Assembly (NCBI GenBank): GCA_965116965.1
Contig: OZ220743.1
Location: 2,728,001 to 2,792,000 of the forward strand
From: Aldehydirespirator sp965116965
GTDB taxonomy: Bacteria; Actinomycetota; Acidimicrobiia; Acidimicrobiales; Aldehydirespiratoraceae
Direction: 5' to 3'
DNA length: 64,000 nt
The position numbers were made by a program, and so were the translations under genes. Shown one piece after another: positions 40,485-49,514 of this stretch; the first letter of the stretch is position 1; each line of letters begins with the position of its first letter. Below the pieces are notes generated by a model. The model did no database searches. It saw only the letters and a list, made by a program, of their open reading frames with translations, and had not been told where the DNA came from.

Positions 40485-41936
40485 CGTCGTTTGTCTCAGC
40501 AAGTGCCGCTTCGCTCGGCCTGTTACTGGCTGCGTCGTTCCGTAGGTCCCTTGAGGCGGCCGCGCCGCTCGGAGTGCGGCTCGGGCGGCTTGCGGCCCGG
40601 TAGGCCCGGCTCTGCTCCGGCCACCGGACCCGACCGCGGGCCTGGGAACAGTGGCGGCTGTCGGCTCGGATGGGGCGAACAGGGGAGCGGCGTCGGGTAG
40701 GCGCGCCGGGCCGTGGTGGATGCGGTCCGGGGGTCTGATCGTGTGTTTGCCGTCGCCGGCATCCACGACTTGCCAGTCGTGGTCGTGGATCTTGTTGTGA
40801 CAGCTCCAGCACAGTGGTATGAGGTTGTCGAGGTCGGTGCCGCCGCCGCGTGCGAAGGGGTTCATGTGATGGGCGTGCACCTTGTTCTCGTCTGGCTCGC
40901 CGCAGCCGCCGCAGCCGCCGTAGAGGGCCATCAGCGCCTGGAATTGCGACTCGGTGGCCTTCCTGGTGTTGCGGCCCTTCCACATGGGCACACCCTTGGC
41001 GCTGAGCACCAGCCCGAACCATGACGACTCGCCCGCGAGACGCTCGATCACCGAAGCGGGAAGCGGGTCGCCGTCAGCGGTGGAGGCCATCAGCTTCTCG
41101 GTGTCGGGGTCGAGTTGGGCCACCAGCGCGATGTCGGCGTAGGGCTTGCCGCCGCCGGTGGTGGCTCGGGTCATGTTCTCCAGCGCGTCGGCCATGCACT
41201 GCTTCAGCGAACGTGTCTCGCCGCCTGCTCGGGCGTGGCCCTCGTCGGCGCCATGCAGGGCGCGGCCGTCGCCGACTGCGGACAGGCCGCGGGCTTGCCG
41301 CTTGTCGGCGTCGAGCAGGCGGTGGGCGTCGCGGTTGAGCCGGTTGCGGATGCGCCGGCCGGTCACCGGATCGAACTGCCCGTACAGATGCACCATGCCG
41401 TCGTCGCCGTTCCAGACCCGCACCGCCCGCCGGGCCCGCAGGCGGCGGTACTGCGCCTCGCCATCGTCGGCCTGACGCTCTGCGGTCCACCGCTTGGCCT
41501 CCTTGGCGAACTGCTCGGGCCGCAGCGACTCCGCCTTGGCGAGCAGCTCGCCATCAGACTCGACCTCCGCGGCGCTGGTCTTGTCGAGCGCGTCGGCGAG
41601 ATGCTTGGCGTTGGCGAGAGACACCCGACCGTCCTCGACAGCATCCTGCACCGCAGGCATAGAACCGATCGCCTCGACGGTCCGCACTTGGCTGCGGGCA
41701 TCGTGCCTGGACGTCCCGGTGCTCTCGGCGAGCACATCAGCGCCGCCGTCGCCGTGGTTGCGGCTGCCGGCCACGCTCGCCGCGGCTAGAGCCTGAACCG
41801 TGTCGAGCCTGCCGCGCACCGACCTGGTCCCTGACAGCACCTCGAGCGCCTCCTCCGAGGAGATCTCGCCCTTCTTGAGGTACGCCAGCAATTCCGAGGC
41901 TGCCTCATCAAGCCGCTCGACCAGTTCGATCGCCAT
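40419..41936 (-). CDS. DUF222/HNH endonuclease domain protein (13E12 type)
   Basis: A 505-residue protein with a DUF222 N-terminal region (AIELVERLDEAASELLAYLK, then RSQVRTVEAIGSMPAVQDAV and NAKHLADALDK) and an HNH nuclease domain: two CxxC zinc knuckles (CGGCG, CWSC), HAHHMNPFARGGG with catalytic His, and NLIPLCWSCHNKIHDHDW. These are abundant multicopy genes in actinobacteria (13E12 repeat family), often linked to mobility; biological role unclear. ATG 41936 gives the family start. The C-terminal 110 residues, after HNH, are Pro/Ala-rich and run 66 bp into the monooxygenase gene; the true end may have been altered. Confidence 0.9.
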   Translation of the reverse strand: MAIELVERLDEAASELLAYLKKGEISSEEALEVLSGTRSVRGRLDTVQALAAASVAGSRNHGDGGADVLAESTGTSRHDARSQVRTVEAIGSMPAVQDAVEDGRVSLANAKHLADALDKTSAAEVESDGELLAKAESLRPEQFAKEAKRWTAERQADDGEAQYRRLRARRAVRVWNGDDGMVHLYGQFDPVTGRRIRNRLNRDAHRLLDADKRQARGLSAVGDGRALHGADEGHARAGGETRSLKQCMADALENMTRATTGGGKPYADIALVAQLDPDTEKLMASTADGDPLPASVIERLAGESSWFGLVLSAKGVPMWKGRNTRKATESQFQALMALYGGCGGCGEPDENKVHAHHMNPFARGGGTDLDNLIPLCWSCHNKIHDHDWQVVDAGDGKHTIRPPDRIHHGPARLPDAAPLFAPSEPTAATVPRPAVGSGGRSRAGPTGPQAARAALRAARPPQGTYGTTQPVTGRAKRHLLRQTTLDQLEVCWVRGACLAPVVDQR

Positions 41937-42119
41937 GGACCTATTGTCGCACACCCCTATGACATCTGTCAACCATTTACATGATAAGCAAGTATATTTC
42001 TGAGCAACCGACCGGCGTCGGATCCAGGCCGGCGGCAGGTGCTGGCCATGAACTCGGCTCGGCCCAACCGCGCGCACCGACATGTACAGATTGGATGAAC
42101 TGAGTTGTACACTAGAGGA
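41937..42119. other. Intergenic region with divergent promoters
   Basis: The 183-nt gap separates the HNH gene and the antitoxin gene, and is AT-richer than its surroundings. TGTACA occurs twice (42083-42088 and 42106-42111), the second overlapping TACACT, a -10-like hexamer 9 nt before the antitoxin ATG. This may be the antitoxin-controlled operator. A second AT-rich stretch (about 41940-41990) probably drives the HNH gene. Confidence 0.5.
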
Positions 42120-42383
42120 ATGGACGTTGCAGTTACCGAGTTGCGGGCCCACTTGAGCCACTGGCTCGAACAGGTCCGAGACGGCAAGGAAGTAGTAGTC
42201 ACTGAGCGAGGCGTACCAGTCGCCCGGCTCCTCGGAGTCGACACCGTCTCGACGATCGAGTCCCTCACCGCCCGGGGGATCATCGCCAGACCTGCTCGCG
42301 GTGACCGGCCCGCTGCGACTGGACAACCGCGGCCGCGGGCCCGCCGTCCGGTCTCGGAATTGGTGAGCGAGCAGCGGCACTGA
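42120..42383 (+). CDS. vapB: Phd/YefM-family antitoxin
   Basis: An 87-residue antitoxin: MDVAVTELRAHLSHWLEQVR and DGKEVVVTERGVPVARLLGV are the Phd/YefM DNA-binding fold. The C-terminal basic-acidic tail (PRARRPVSELVSEQRH) reaches the toxin. ATG 42120 is used, with AGAGG close upstream; TTG 42105 is an alternative. The toxin starts 3 nt after the stop. Confidence 0.88.
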   Translation: MDVAVTELRAHLSHWLEQVRDGKEVVVTERGVPVARLLGVDTVSTIESLTARGIIARPARGDRPAATGQPRPRARRPVSELVSEQRH

Positions 42384-42386
42384 TCG

Positions 42387-42824
42387 GTGGCAATCGTCTA
42401 TTTCGATGCCAGCGCGCTCGTGAAGCTGTTGGTAGAGGAGTCCGGCAGCGACACCGCCGCCGCGCTTTGGGACGGCTGCGACGCGGCGGTCTCCAGCCGG
42501 ATGGCCTATCCAGAGGTGTGTGCTGCGCTGGCCGCCGCGGGACGCAACCACGACCTGGATGAACACAGCCTGGCGTCGTGCGAGCGGCACTGGGAGGTTC
42601 TGTGGGCGGCGATGAGGCCCGTAGAGCTCACTCCACCGGTGGAGCGGTCCGCGGGCCGGCTGGCCAAGCGCCACGGACTTCGCGGCGTCGATGCGGTCCA
42701 CCTTGCCAGCGCCCTTGAGATGGGTGCTGCCGATGTGATCATGGCCGTTTGGGATCGCCGCCTCCACGCCGGTGCCGCGGCCGAGAGCCTCAGCGTGGCG
42801 CCATCGTCGTTGCCAAACGCATAG
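42387..42824 (+). CDS. vapC: PIN-domain toxin (VapC-like)
   Basis: A 145-residue PIN-domain protein. AIVYFDASALVKLLVEE carries the first Asp, RMAYPEVCAALAAA the Glu, GLRGVDAVHLASALEM the Asp pair and AVWDRRLHAGA the last Asp, so the nuclease site is complete. It starts with GTG 42387, 3 nt after the antitoxin. It belongs to a different subgroup from the two other PIN toxins in the window. Confidence 0.9.
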   Translation: MAIVYFDASALVKLLVEESGSDTAAALWDGCDAAVSSRMAYPEVCAALAAAGRNHDLDEHSLASCERHWEVLWAAMRPVELTPPVERSAGRLAKRHGLRGVDAVHLASALEMGAADVIMAVWDRRLHAGAAAESLSVAPSSLPNA

Positions 42825-43050
42825 GCAGGCGCCAGCTAGGCGCGGAAGATCTCGCCAGCCAACGAACTGCACAGCGACTGCTTCTGCTCGGGTCTGTGCG
42901 ACCCGCTCGAAGATGCGCTCCGCTTGATCCGCGGGACCAGCGACTACATCGATGAAGCCGAGCGCCTGGCCGCCAGCCCCTCCGTGTAGCGCGCACCGGG
43001 ATCGGTGGCGGTCGGCTCGTGCGGCAGGAAGCCACCGATGCCACAAACGA
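42825..43050. other. Intergenic region, no gene seen
   Basis: A 226-nt gap between convergent genes (VapC and the repeat protein). I see no supportable coding frame or RNA. GC content is as in the rest of the window. Confidence 0.4.
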
Positions 43051-44424
43051 CTAGTACAGACTTGCCTCGCCCGACTGGTCGGCGAGCGTCTCGTTGAGAA
43101 CGCCGACGATAGGGGTGGCGGCCTCGGTGGCGGCGGTCACGCTCGGCAGCGCCAGAATCTCCTGCGCGACCGCCCGGTCGGCCGGGTCGGCGTCGTCTCG
43201 GCTTAGGACGTCTTGGGCCCATGCGGCGACGGTCGGGGCGAGGGCCGCTACCCGCGCCGTCACATACCCAGTGATCTCGGCGACGCTGACGTTCTTGACG
43301 GTCTGGTGAACGAGCACCCCGGCCACCATCCCGGCGAGAAGCCCGGCGCCAGCCGGTCCCCCGGCGGCGGTGAGGGCCGCAACCGCGCCCAGCGACGCCC
43401 CCGAGGTGGCCGCGCCCTTGAACGCGCCGTCGGCAAGGGCGCTGTAGCCGCCGCTGCCGCGGGCCTTGTTGAACGATTGGGCCGCCGCCGCGACCGTGAC
43501 CATCAGCAGCAGCGGGTTGAGGCCCACCGCGGCCGACAGTCCCATGCCAGCGGCCACCTGGGCGAACTGCTCGGTGTCGGCCCGGTTCCAGTTCAACGCG
43601 ACCGCCACCACGCCCACGGTCGCTCCGAGCACCTCGCCAGCGTCGAAGGTGTTGATGTCGTAGAGCCACCGCTTGGGGATGCCCAGGCTGCTGTCGAGGG
43701 TCTGGGCCACCGAGTCGAACGTCGCCTTGTCCCAGGTGGCCAGGGGCAGGCCCCGCTCGGTGGACACGTCGCGCAGCAGCGCCTCCACGGTGCCGAGCGT
43801 CTGGCGTGTCAGCGTGTCGTCGATGGGGGCCTCGTTCACCGCCCGCACCGCGCCGGCGATCGTGTGGCCGCCGTCGAAGAGCCGGTGGTAGCTGCCGCCC
43901 GTGTCGGCCCGCAGCAGCGGATCCAGATAGTTCGCGTCGAGTGCCTTGTCGTACACCGACGCCGAACCGGACACCGCCGACTGCACAACCTGGTTGATCT
44001 GCGCTCCTGCCCCGGCGACCATCCCCTGCACGACGCTGGCAGCCGCGACGGTGTGGCGCTTCGTCGCCTTCGACGCCACCCCCGCGCCCTCGGCGGCAGC
44101 CTTGGCAGCCGCGACGGTGTGGCGCTTCGTCGCCTTCGACGCCACCTCCGCGCCCTCGGCGGCAGCCTTGGCAGCCGCGACGGTGTGGCGCTTCGTCGCC
44201 CGGACCGCGTCCTCGGCTCTGCCACGGCTCTGCCACGGCTTTCGGCCGCCGCGCTCGGTATCCGAGGAACTGTCGATCTCGTCGCCGCACGGCATGGGGT
44301 TGTCGCCATCGTCTCGGGGAGATGCCGTCGCCATCATCGACCTCAGTCGTCTCGCCAGCCGCCGCATCGGCTTCCATCCGTCAAGACTCGGCATCCCTTC
44401 AAGCGCCGCCGGTGCCGTCAGCAC
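43051..44424 (-). CDS. Unknown protein with 22-residue repeats and glycine-rich hydrophobic core
   Basis: I do not recognise the 457-residue product. The N-terminal 75 residues are Arg/Ser-rich. Residues 76-128 hold two full and one partial 22-residue repeats (ATKRHTVAAAKAAAEGAEVA then SK), probably a basic alpha-helix. From about residue 215 come Gly/Ala-rich hydrophobic stretches (LGATVGVVAVAL, GMGLSAAVGLNPLLLMVTVA, LGAVAALTAAGGPAGAGLLA and GMVAGVLV), which may be membrane-inserted or a glycine-zipper domain. There is no signal peptide. Start is uncertain (TTG/ATG 44424 or internal Met 31). Possibly a membrane- or DNA-associated structural protein; no function is claimed. Confidence 0.55.
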   Translation of the reverse strand: MLTAPAALEGMPSLDGWKPMRRLARRLRSMMATASPRDDGDNPMPCGDEIDSSSDTERGGRKPWQSRGRAEDAVRATKRHTVAAAKAAAEGAEVASKATKRHTVAAAKAAAEGAGVASKATKRHTVAAASVVQGMVAGAGAQINQVVQSAVSGSASVYDKALDANYLDPLLRADTGGSYHRLFDGGHTIAGAVRAVNEAPIDDTLTRQTLGTVEALLRDVSTERGLPLATWDKATFDSVAQTLDSSLGIPKRWLYDINTFDAGEVLGATVGVVAVALNWNRADTEQFAQVAAGMGLSAAVGLNPLLLMVTVAAAAQSFNKARGSGGYSALADGAFKGAATSGASLGAVAALTAAGGPAGAGLLAGMVAGVLVHQTVKNVSVAEITGYVTARVAALAPTVAAWAQDVLSRDDADPADRAVAQEILALPSVTAATEAATPIVGVLNETLADQSGEASLY

Positions 44425-44470
44425 TTCATTACGCTATGGCCTGAATTCACGGTTCGGCCGTAGCCAGTGC

Positions 44471-47275
44471 TCAACCGGTGTTGCGCATGCCGGCGGCCAC
44501 CCCGTTGACGGTGAGCAGCAGCGTGCGGAGCAGCAGTTCGTCCTCAGCGGAGCGTCCGGCCCGTCCTGCCCGGTGCCGGGCCAGGAGGTCGGCCTGCAGC
44601 ACGTTGATCGGGTCGAGATAGGCGTCGCGCACCTCCAGCGTGCGGCGCAGGATGGGAAGGTCCTCGAGCAGACCCCTGCCGGTGAGCGCGGTGACCTCGG
44701 CCACCGTCCGGTCGTACTCGGCGCACACCGCGTCGAAGTGGCAGTGCAGGGCCGGTTCCACGAGTGTGGCCACATAGTGGCGGGCGATGGCCAGGTCGGT
44801 CTTGAACAAGGTCATCTCCACGTTGGACACGAACGTGCGGAAGAACTGCCAGGACTCGTACATGTCGTCCAGCTCCGACCCCATGCCGGCGGAGCGGGCC
44901 GCAGCCAGCCCTGCGCCGACTCCGAACCAGCCCGGCACGATCTGGCGGGACTGGGTCCAGCCGAACACCCAGGGGATGGCCCGCAGCCCGTCGATCCCCT
45001 CGTCGGCGCGGCTGCGCCGGGCCGGGCGGGAGCCGATGTTCATCTCGGCCAGCTCCTCGACCGGAGTGGACGATTGGAAGTACTCGACCAGGCCGGGGGC
45101 CTGCAGGAAGGCCCGGTAGGCGTCGTAGGCCGCGCCGGAGGCGACCTCCATCACCTGGTCCCACCGCCGGGTCACCGCGGGGTTGTGGCGGGGCGAACGG
45201 TGGGCCATCGACGCCTCGACCACAGCTGCGAAGGCCAGGTCGAGGTTGCGATGAGCCAGCCGGGGCAGCCCGTACTTGTCGGCAATCACCTCGCCCTGCT
45301 CGGTGATCTTGACCGAGCCGCGCACCGCACCGGGCGGCTGGCCCAGGATCGACGCGTGGGTGGGTCCCCCGCCCCGCCCGACGGTGCCTCCCCGGCCGTG
45401 GAACACCGTTATCTGAACCCCGGTGGCGTCCGAGACCTCCGCGATGGCCCTCAGCGCCTTGTGGATCTCCCACTGCGACGTCGTGATCCCGCCGTCCTTG
45501 TTGGAGTCTGAGTAGCCGACCATCACTTCCTGGACGCCGCCCCGCAACTCGACGAGGCGCCGGCAGGGCTCCAGTGCCAGCAGATCCCGCAGGACCGGCC
45601 CGACCGAGCGCAGGTCGTCGATGGTCTCGAACAGGGGCACGAACCCCAGCCGGGCCACTCCCGCGGTCAGGTCGACGAGCCCGGCCTCCCGGGCCAGAAC
45701 GGCCGGCGCCAGAACGTCATCGACGCCCCGGGTCATGGACACGATGTAGCTGCGCACTATCTGGTCGCCCCGCAGGTCCATCTGACGGCGCAATACCCGG
45801 AACAACTCCAGCACGTCCTCCACGCCGTCCGGTAAGGACCGACCGCGCGGCGCCAGCGGCCGGGGGCCGGCCAGCTCACCGGCGAGCAGTTCGGCCCGCT
45901 CGGTCGGTGAGAGCCCGCCGTAGTCGATCCCCAGCGGCGCGAACAGGCGGGCCAGGGCCCGGTGATGACGCTCGGAATGCTCGCGGATGTCCAGGGTGGC
46001 GAGGTCGAATCCGATCATGGCCACGATGCGCCGGACCCGGGCCAGCCGGCCGTGGGCCAGCAGTAGGCCGTGGTTGGCCTCCAACGATCGCGCGATCACC
46101 GCCAGATCGTGGGCCAGCTCGTCGGCCGAGCGGTAGGCCCCGGCTCCCGGCGCCGGCTGGTCCGTCTCGGTCAGGCGCCGGTGGACCACTGCCAGCCTCT
46201 GGCGGTAGGGCTCGCCCGCGCTGAGCGTGTCGAACCGGGCCGTGACGTCGGGGAACTGCTCGCGGTCGGCCGCCAGCCGCTCGGCCAGCTCCTCGGAGAC
46301 GCCGCAGACCGCCAGTCCCACGCTCAACTCCGACGACAGCCCCTCGATCTCCTCCACCAGGATACGCAGGGCCCGGTGACGCTGGAACTCGAGCACCTCC
46401 ACGGTGGTGGCCGGGGTGACGTTGGGGTTGCCGTCCCGGTCGCCGCCCACCCATGAACCGAAGCGGATGGGCGATCGGTCGGGATCGAGTTCCCCTCCCA
46501 CAGACTCGAGCACGGAGTCGATGTCGTCGAGCAGTTCGGGCACACCCTCCACCGCGATCTCGGTGAGGAAGTAGAGGATCGACCGGGCCTCGTCCACCGG
46601 GTCGGGACGCTGCCGGCGCAACTCGTCGGTCTGCCAGATGGCGTCGATCAACTCGTCCACCCTGCGGTCCACGCGGCGGCGGGCCGTGTCGTCGGCCCCG
46701 GCCTGGGCCCGCTGCTCGATCAGGCTGGAGATCTCGGCCAGCTTGTCGAGGATCGACCGGCGCGACGCCTCGGTCGGATGGGCGGTGAACACCGGCCGCA
46801 GCTCGGCCGAGTTGACCGTGGCGACTATCTCGTCGTCGGCGTAACCCATCTCTCGCAGCCGGCCGACCATCTCGCCGAAGCGGTTGGAGCCGGCCGCTCG
46901 CTTCTCGGTGAGGTCGTCGATGCGGTGCACCTGCTCGGCGGTGTTGGCAAGGTGGAAGTAGACGGTGAAGGCCCTGGCGAGAAGGCCGGCCTGGGCCACG
47001 TCCACATCGGCCAGCAGTTCGGCCAGCGCCGTGCTGTCCTCGTCGCTGCGGCGCAGACCTCGGGCCAGGCCGCGCACTTGCTCCACCCGTTCGAGCAGCC
47101 CGGGACCGTGCTGGCGCACCAGCGTGTCGCCGAGTTGGGCGCCGATACGCCGGATGTCGCCACGCAGGGCGGAGTCGAGCTCTCCCAGCGGGCCGTCGAG
47201 CCGTGCTTCCGGCTCATCCTCGCTGCCCTCACCGGCCGCTCGGTCCGGCAACCCGACCTCCTGCCTTGTGCTCAT
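44471..47275 (-). CDS. ppc: Phosphoenolpyruvate carboxylase
   Basis: A 934-residue enzyme making oxaloacetate from PEP and bicarbonate, the anaplerotic entry to the TCA cycle. VFTAHPTEASRRS (catalytic His) and FHGRGGTVGRGGGPTHASIL (PEP-binding loop, catalytic His and Arg) are intact, as is the C-terminal VNGVAAGMRNTG that ends bacterial PPCs with Asn-Thr-Gly. GYSDSNKDGGI and WVGGDRDGNP are also present. ATG 47275 gives a somewhat long acidic N terminus of about 30 residues. It shares a strand with the reductase-like gene upstream (15-nt gap). Length is at the family norm. Confidence 0.98.
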   Translation of the reverse strand: MSTRQEVGLPDRAAGEGSEDEPEARLDGPLGELDSALRGDIRRIGAQLGDTLVRQHGPGLLERVEQVRGLARGLRRSDEDSTALAELLADVDVAQAGLLARAFTVYFHLANTAEQVHRIDDLTEKRAAGSNRFGEMVGRLREMGYADDEIVATVNSAELRPVFTAHPTEASRRSILDKLAEISSLIEQRAQAGADDTARRRVDRRVDELIDAIWQTDELRRQRPDPVDEARSILYFLTEIAVEGVPELLDDIDSVLESVGGELDPDRSPIRFGSWVGGDRDGNPNVTPATTVEVLEFQRHRALRILVEEIEGLSSELSVGLAVCGVSEELAERLAADREQFPDVTARFDTLSAGEPYRQRLAVVHRRLTETDQPAPGAGAYRSADELAHDLAVIARSLEANHGLLLAHGRLARVRRIVAMIGFDLATLDIREHSERHHRALARLFAPLGIDYGGLSPTERAELLAGELAGPRPLAPRGRSLPDGVEDVLELFRVLRRQMDLRGDQIVRSYIVSMTRGVDDVLAPAVLAREAGLVDLTAGVARLGFVPLFETIDDLRSVGPVLRDLLALEPCRRLVELRGGVQEVMVGYSDSNKDGGITTSQWEIHKALRAIAEVSDATGVQITVFHGRGGTVGRGGGPTHASILGQPPGAVRGSVKITEQGEVIADKYGLPRLAHRNLDLAFAAVVEASMAHRSPRHNPAVTRRWDQVMEVASGAAYDAYRAFLQAPGLVEYFQSSTPVEELAEMNIGSRPARRSRADEGIDGLRAIPWVFGWTQSRQIVPGWFGVGAGLAAARSAGMGSELDDMYESWQFFRTFVSNVEMTLFKTDLAIARHYVATLVEPALHCHFDAVCAEYDRTVAEVTALTGRGLLEDLPILRRTLEVRDAYLDPINVLQADLLARHRAGRAGRSAEDELLLRTLLLTVNGVAAGMRNTG

Positions 47276-47290
47276 GCCACCCGCTCAGCT

Positions 47291-48523
47291 CTAGGCGGCC
47301 GCGCGGGTCCGGCGCAGCAGCGGGTCGGCGAGCCTGAGGCCCCGGTCGACTACGTCGAGGACTCGCGGCGCCAGCCCCTCCGTGTCGCCATCGATGAGGT
47401 TGCCCATCACCTGGAGGGTGATGTTGGCGACGGTCTGAGTACCCACGGCCAGCCGCAGGCCGTTTCGCAGAATCCAGGGATGACCGATCAGGAAGCTGAA
47501 GCGCCGCCCGGTGCGCAGAAAGCCATCGAAGCGCTCTCCGATGATGCGGTCGTAGGCGCTGGGGGCGGCGGCCGGATCATCGAGAAACAGATCGGCCAGG
47601 ATCATCCCGGACTCCAAGCCATAGTCGATGCCCTCGCCGTTCATCGGGTTGATCAGCCCGGCCGCGTCACCCACCGCGGCCCACCCTGGGCCGTGGCGGC
47701 GGATGGTGCTCATGGGCAGCCTCCAGGCCCGGGGCCGCTCCAGGTAGTCGCCCAGTTCCCACTCCTCGGCCACGAGATCCCGGTAGTCGTTCAACAGTTG
47801 GTTGAGGTTGAGCCTTCGGAAGCCCTTCATGGTGGACATGGAGCCGGCCCCGATGTTCACCGTGCCGTCACCGGCCGGGAACATCCACCCGTAGCCGGGG
47901 ACCCATCCGCCCTCAGCGCCTCGCAGGGTGAGGCAGGCCTCAAGGTGCCGGTCGGCGTGGCGGGGGCTCTCGGCGTAGGTCCGGATGGCGAGTCCGAAGG
48001 GTTCCGCGTCGACTCTCCCAGCGCCGAGCACACGGGCTGCCGCTCCCGGGGCGCCGGTGGCCAGTACGACCAGGTCGGCCAGCCAGCGCCCGCCACCATG
48101 GGCGCCCTCCACGCCGACGACTGTGCCGCCGTCAGCGAGGGTGGGCATCACCTCCGCGTTCCACCGGATCTCCGCGCCGGCCTCTTCGGCCGCTTCGACG
48201 AGATGCTTGTCCAGCACCCGACGGGGCCACACCGCTCCGTGGGCTCCGAATCGATTGTCGGCGGGCCATAGCAGCTCTCGCCGGGTGCTGCCCGCGATCA
48301 TCCTCAGGCCGTCGATCCGGTGCGCGCCGTCGAGGGCGATGCCGAGTTCCTTGAGAGCAAACACGGCTCGGGGGGTGAGGCCGTCGCCGCACACCTTGTC
48401 CCGACCGGGCGGGCCCTTCTCGAAGACTGTCACCCGGGCGCCGCCTCGGGCGGCCCGGATGGCTGCGGCCGCGCCGGCCGGGCCCGCCCCGATGACAGCG
48501 ATATCGCACCGAGCCAGCGTCAT
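47291..48523 (-). CDS. Geranylgeranyl reductase-family FAD oxidoreductase
   Basis: A 410-residue FAD protein. CDIAVIGAGPAGAAAAIRAA is the dinucleotide-binding motif, GRDKVCGDGLTPRAV is the family motif after it (the CGDGL form), and VGDAAGLINPMNGEGIDYGL is the second FAD motif. Relatives reduce polyprenyl chains of menaquinone or lipids (MenJ-like in mycobacteria) or belong to the digeranylgeranylglycerophospholipid group. ATG 48523 is the natural family start. It lies 71 nt upstream of ppc's end of the strand order and 15 nt before ppc. Prenyl substrate is inferred. Confidence 0.9.
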   Translation of the reverse strand: MTLARCDIAVIGAGPAGAAAAIRAARGGARVTVFEKGPPGRDKVCGDGLTPRAVFALKELGIALDGAHRIDGLRMIAGSTRRELLWPADNRFGAHGAVWPRRVLDKHLVEAAEEAGAEIRWNAEVMPTLADGGTVVGVEGAHGGGRWLADLVVLATGAPGAAARVLGAGRVDAEPFGLAIRTYAESPRHADRHLEACLTLRGAEGGWVPGYGWMFPAGDGTVNIGAGSMSTMKGFRRLNLNQLLNDYRDLVAEEWELGDYLERPRAWRLPMSTIRRHGPGWAAVGDAAGLINPMNGEGIDYGLESGMILADLFLDDPAAAPSAYDRIIGERFDGFLRTGRRFSFLIGHPWILRNGLRLAVGTQTVANITLQVMGNLIDGDTEGLAPRVLDVVDRGLRLADPLLRRTRAAA

Positions 48524-48594
48524 CGCACCGTCAGACGCACGAAGCGGTGGCCACGCCGCACCGCGAGGCGGCAGCATCTGCCCATTCGATGTCT

Positions 48595-49491
48595 CTAATG
48601 GGCGTGGGGTCCGTGGCCCTGATGGCCGTGATGGCCATGCTCGTGGCCGTGTCCGTGATGGCTGTGGTCGTGGTCGTGACTGTGGCCATGGGTGTGACCG
48701 GTTCCATGATGGTCGTGCCCGTGGGGATCGTGCCCATGACCGTGGTGGCCGTGGTCGTCGAGCACGATGAAGTCCTGCTCGTGGTCGTGGCCGGCGTGGT
48801 CCCCGAGCAGGCGGTCCCCGAAGGCCTCCCGCAGCCGCTCCTCGGTGAGCATCTCGTCGGGGGCGCCCGCGGCGATCAGCCGGTTGGCCATCAGCATCAC
48901 CGAATCGCAGTGCCGGGCCTCGTCGAGGTGGTGGGTGGTGATGATCACGATGGCGCCCCGGCTCGAGTAGTCGTCGATCACCTCCAGGATCCGCTCCTGG
49001 CTGGGAATGTCGAGGCCGGTCACCGGCTCGTCCAGCATGAGGACATCGGGCTCGCCCGCCAGCACCTGGGCGATCCGCACCCGCTGCTGCTGGCCGCCGC
49101 TGAGATCGCCGAAGCTCCGATTAGCGAACTGGTTCACGTCGAGCCGCTCTCCGGCGTTCCGCATGGCGGCCCGGTCCTCGCCCCTCAGCCGCCCGAGCAG
49201 ACCTCGCTTGCCGTAGCGGCCCATGGCCAGAACCTCGCCGGCGGTTATCGGCATCCAGCAGGCGGGAAGGTGCTGGCACACGTAGGCCAGGTTCTCGGAC
49301 ACGCCGCTGATGCTTCCCGACGTGGGCTTCTGCAGCCCGGCCATGCACTCCAGCATGGTGGTCTTGCCCGACCCGTTGACGCCCATCACCGCCGTGGCCG
49401 TGCCCGGTTCGAATGTGTGGGTCACTGCGTCGAGGGCGGTGATCTCGTCGAACCTGACGGTGAGATCGGTGACCTCCACGGCGCTGGCCAT
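48595..49491 (-). CDS. Metal-type ABC transporter ATPase with His-rich C-terminal tail
   Basis: A 298-residue ATPase of the ZnuC/MntB-like class. Walker A GVNGSGKTTMLE, Q-loop AYVCQHLP, signature LSGGQQQRVRIAQVLAG, Walker B PDVLMLDEPVTG and the H-loop ITTHHLDE are intact. From about residue 235 comes a tail of His/Gly/Asp (HGHHGHGHDPHGHDHHG and so on; about 30 His), which should bind several zinc or nickel ions and may sense or store metal. No permease gene is adjacent on either side. ATG 49491 is chosen by the family start. The gene is divergent from the TauD-like gene with only 23 bp between starts. Confidence 0.88.
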   Translation of the reverse strand: MASAVEVTDLTVRFDEITALDAVTHTFEPGTATAVMGVNGSGKTTMLECMAGLQKPTSGSISGVSENLAYVCQHLPACWMPITAGEVLAMGRYGKRGLLGRLRGEDRAAMRNAGERLDVNQFANRSFGDLSGGQQQRVRIAQVLAGEPDVLMLDEPVTGLDIPSQERILEVIDDYSSRGAIVIITTHHLDEARHCDSVMLMANRLIAAGAPDEMLTEERLREAFGDRLLGDHAGHDHEQDFIVLDDHGHHGHGHDPHGHDHHGTGHTHGHSHDHDHSHHGHGHEHGHHGHQGHGPHAH

Positions 49492-49514
49492 GCTTGCAAC
49501 GGTATATTCCCACC

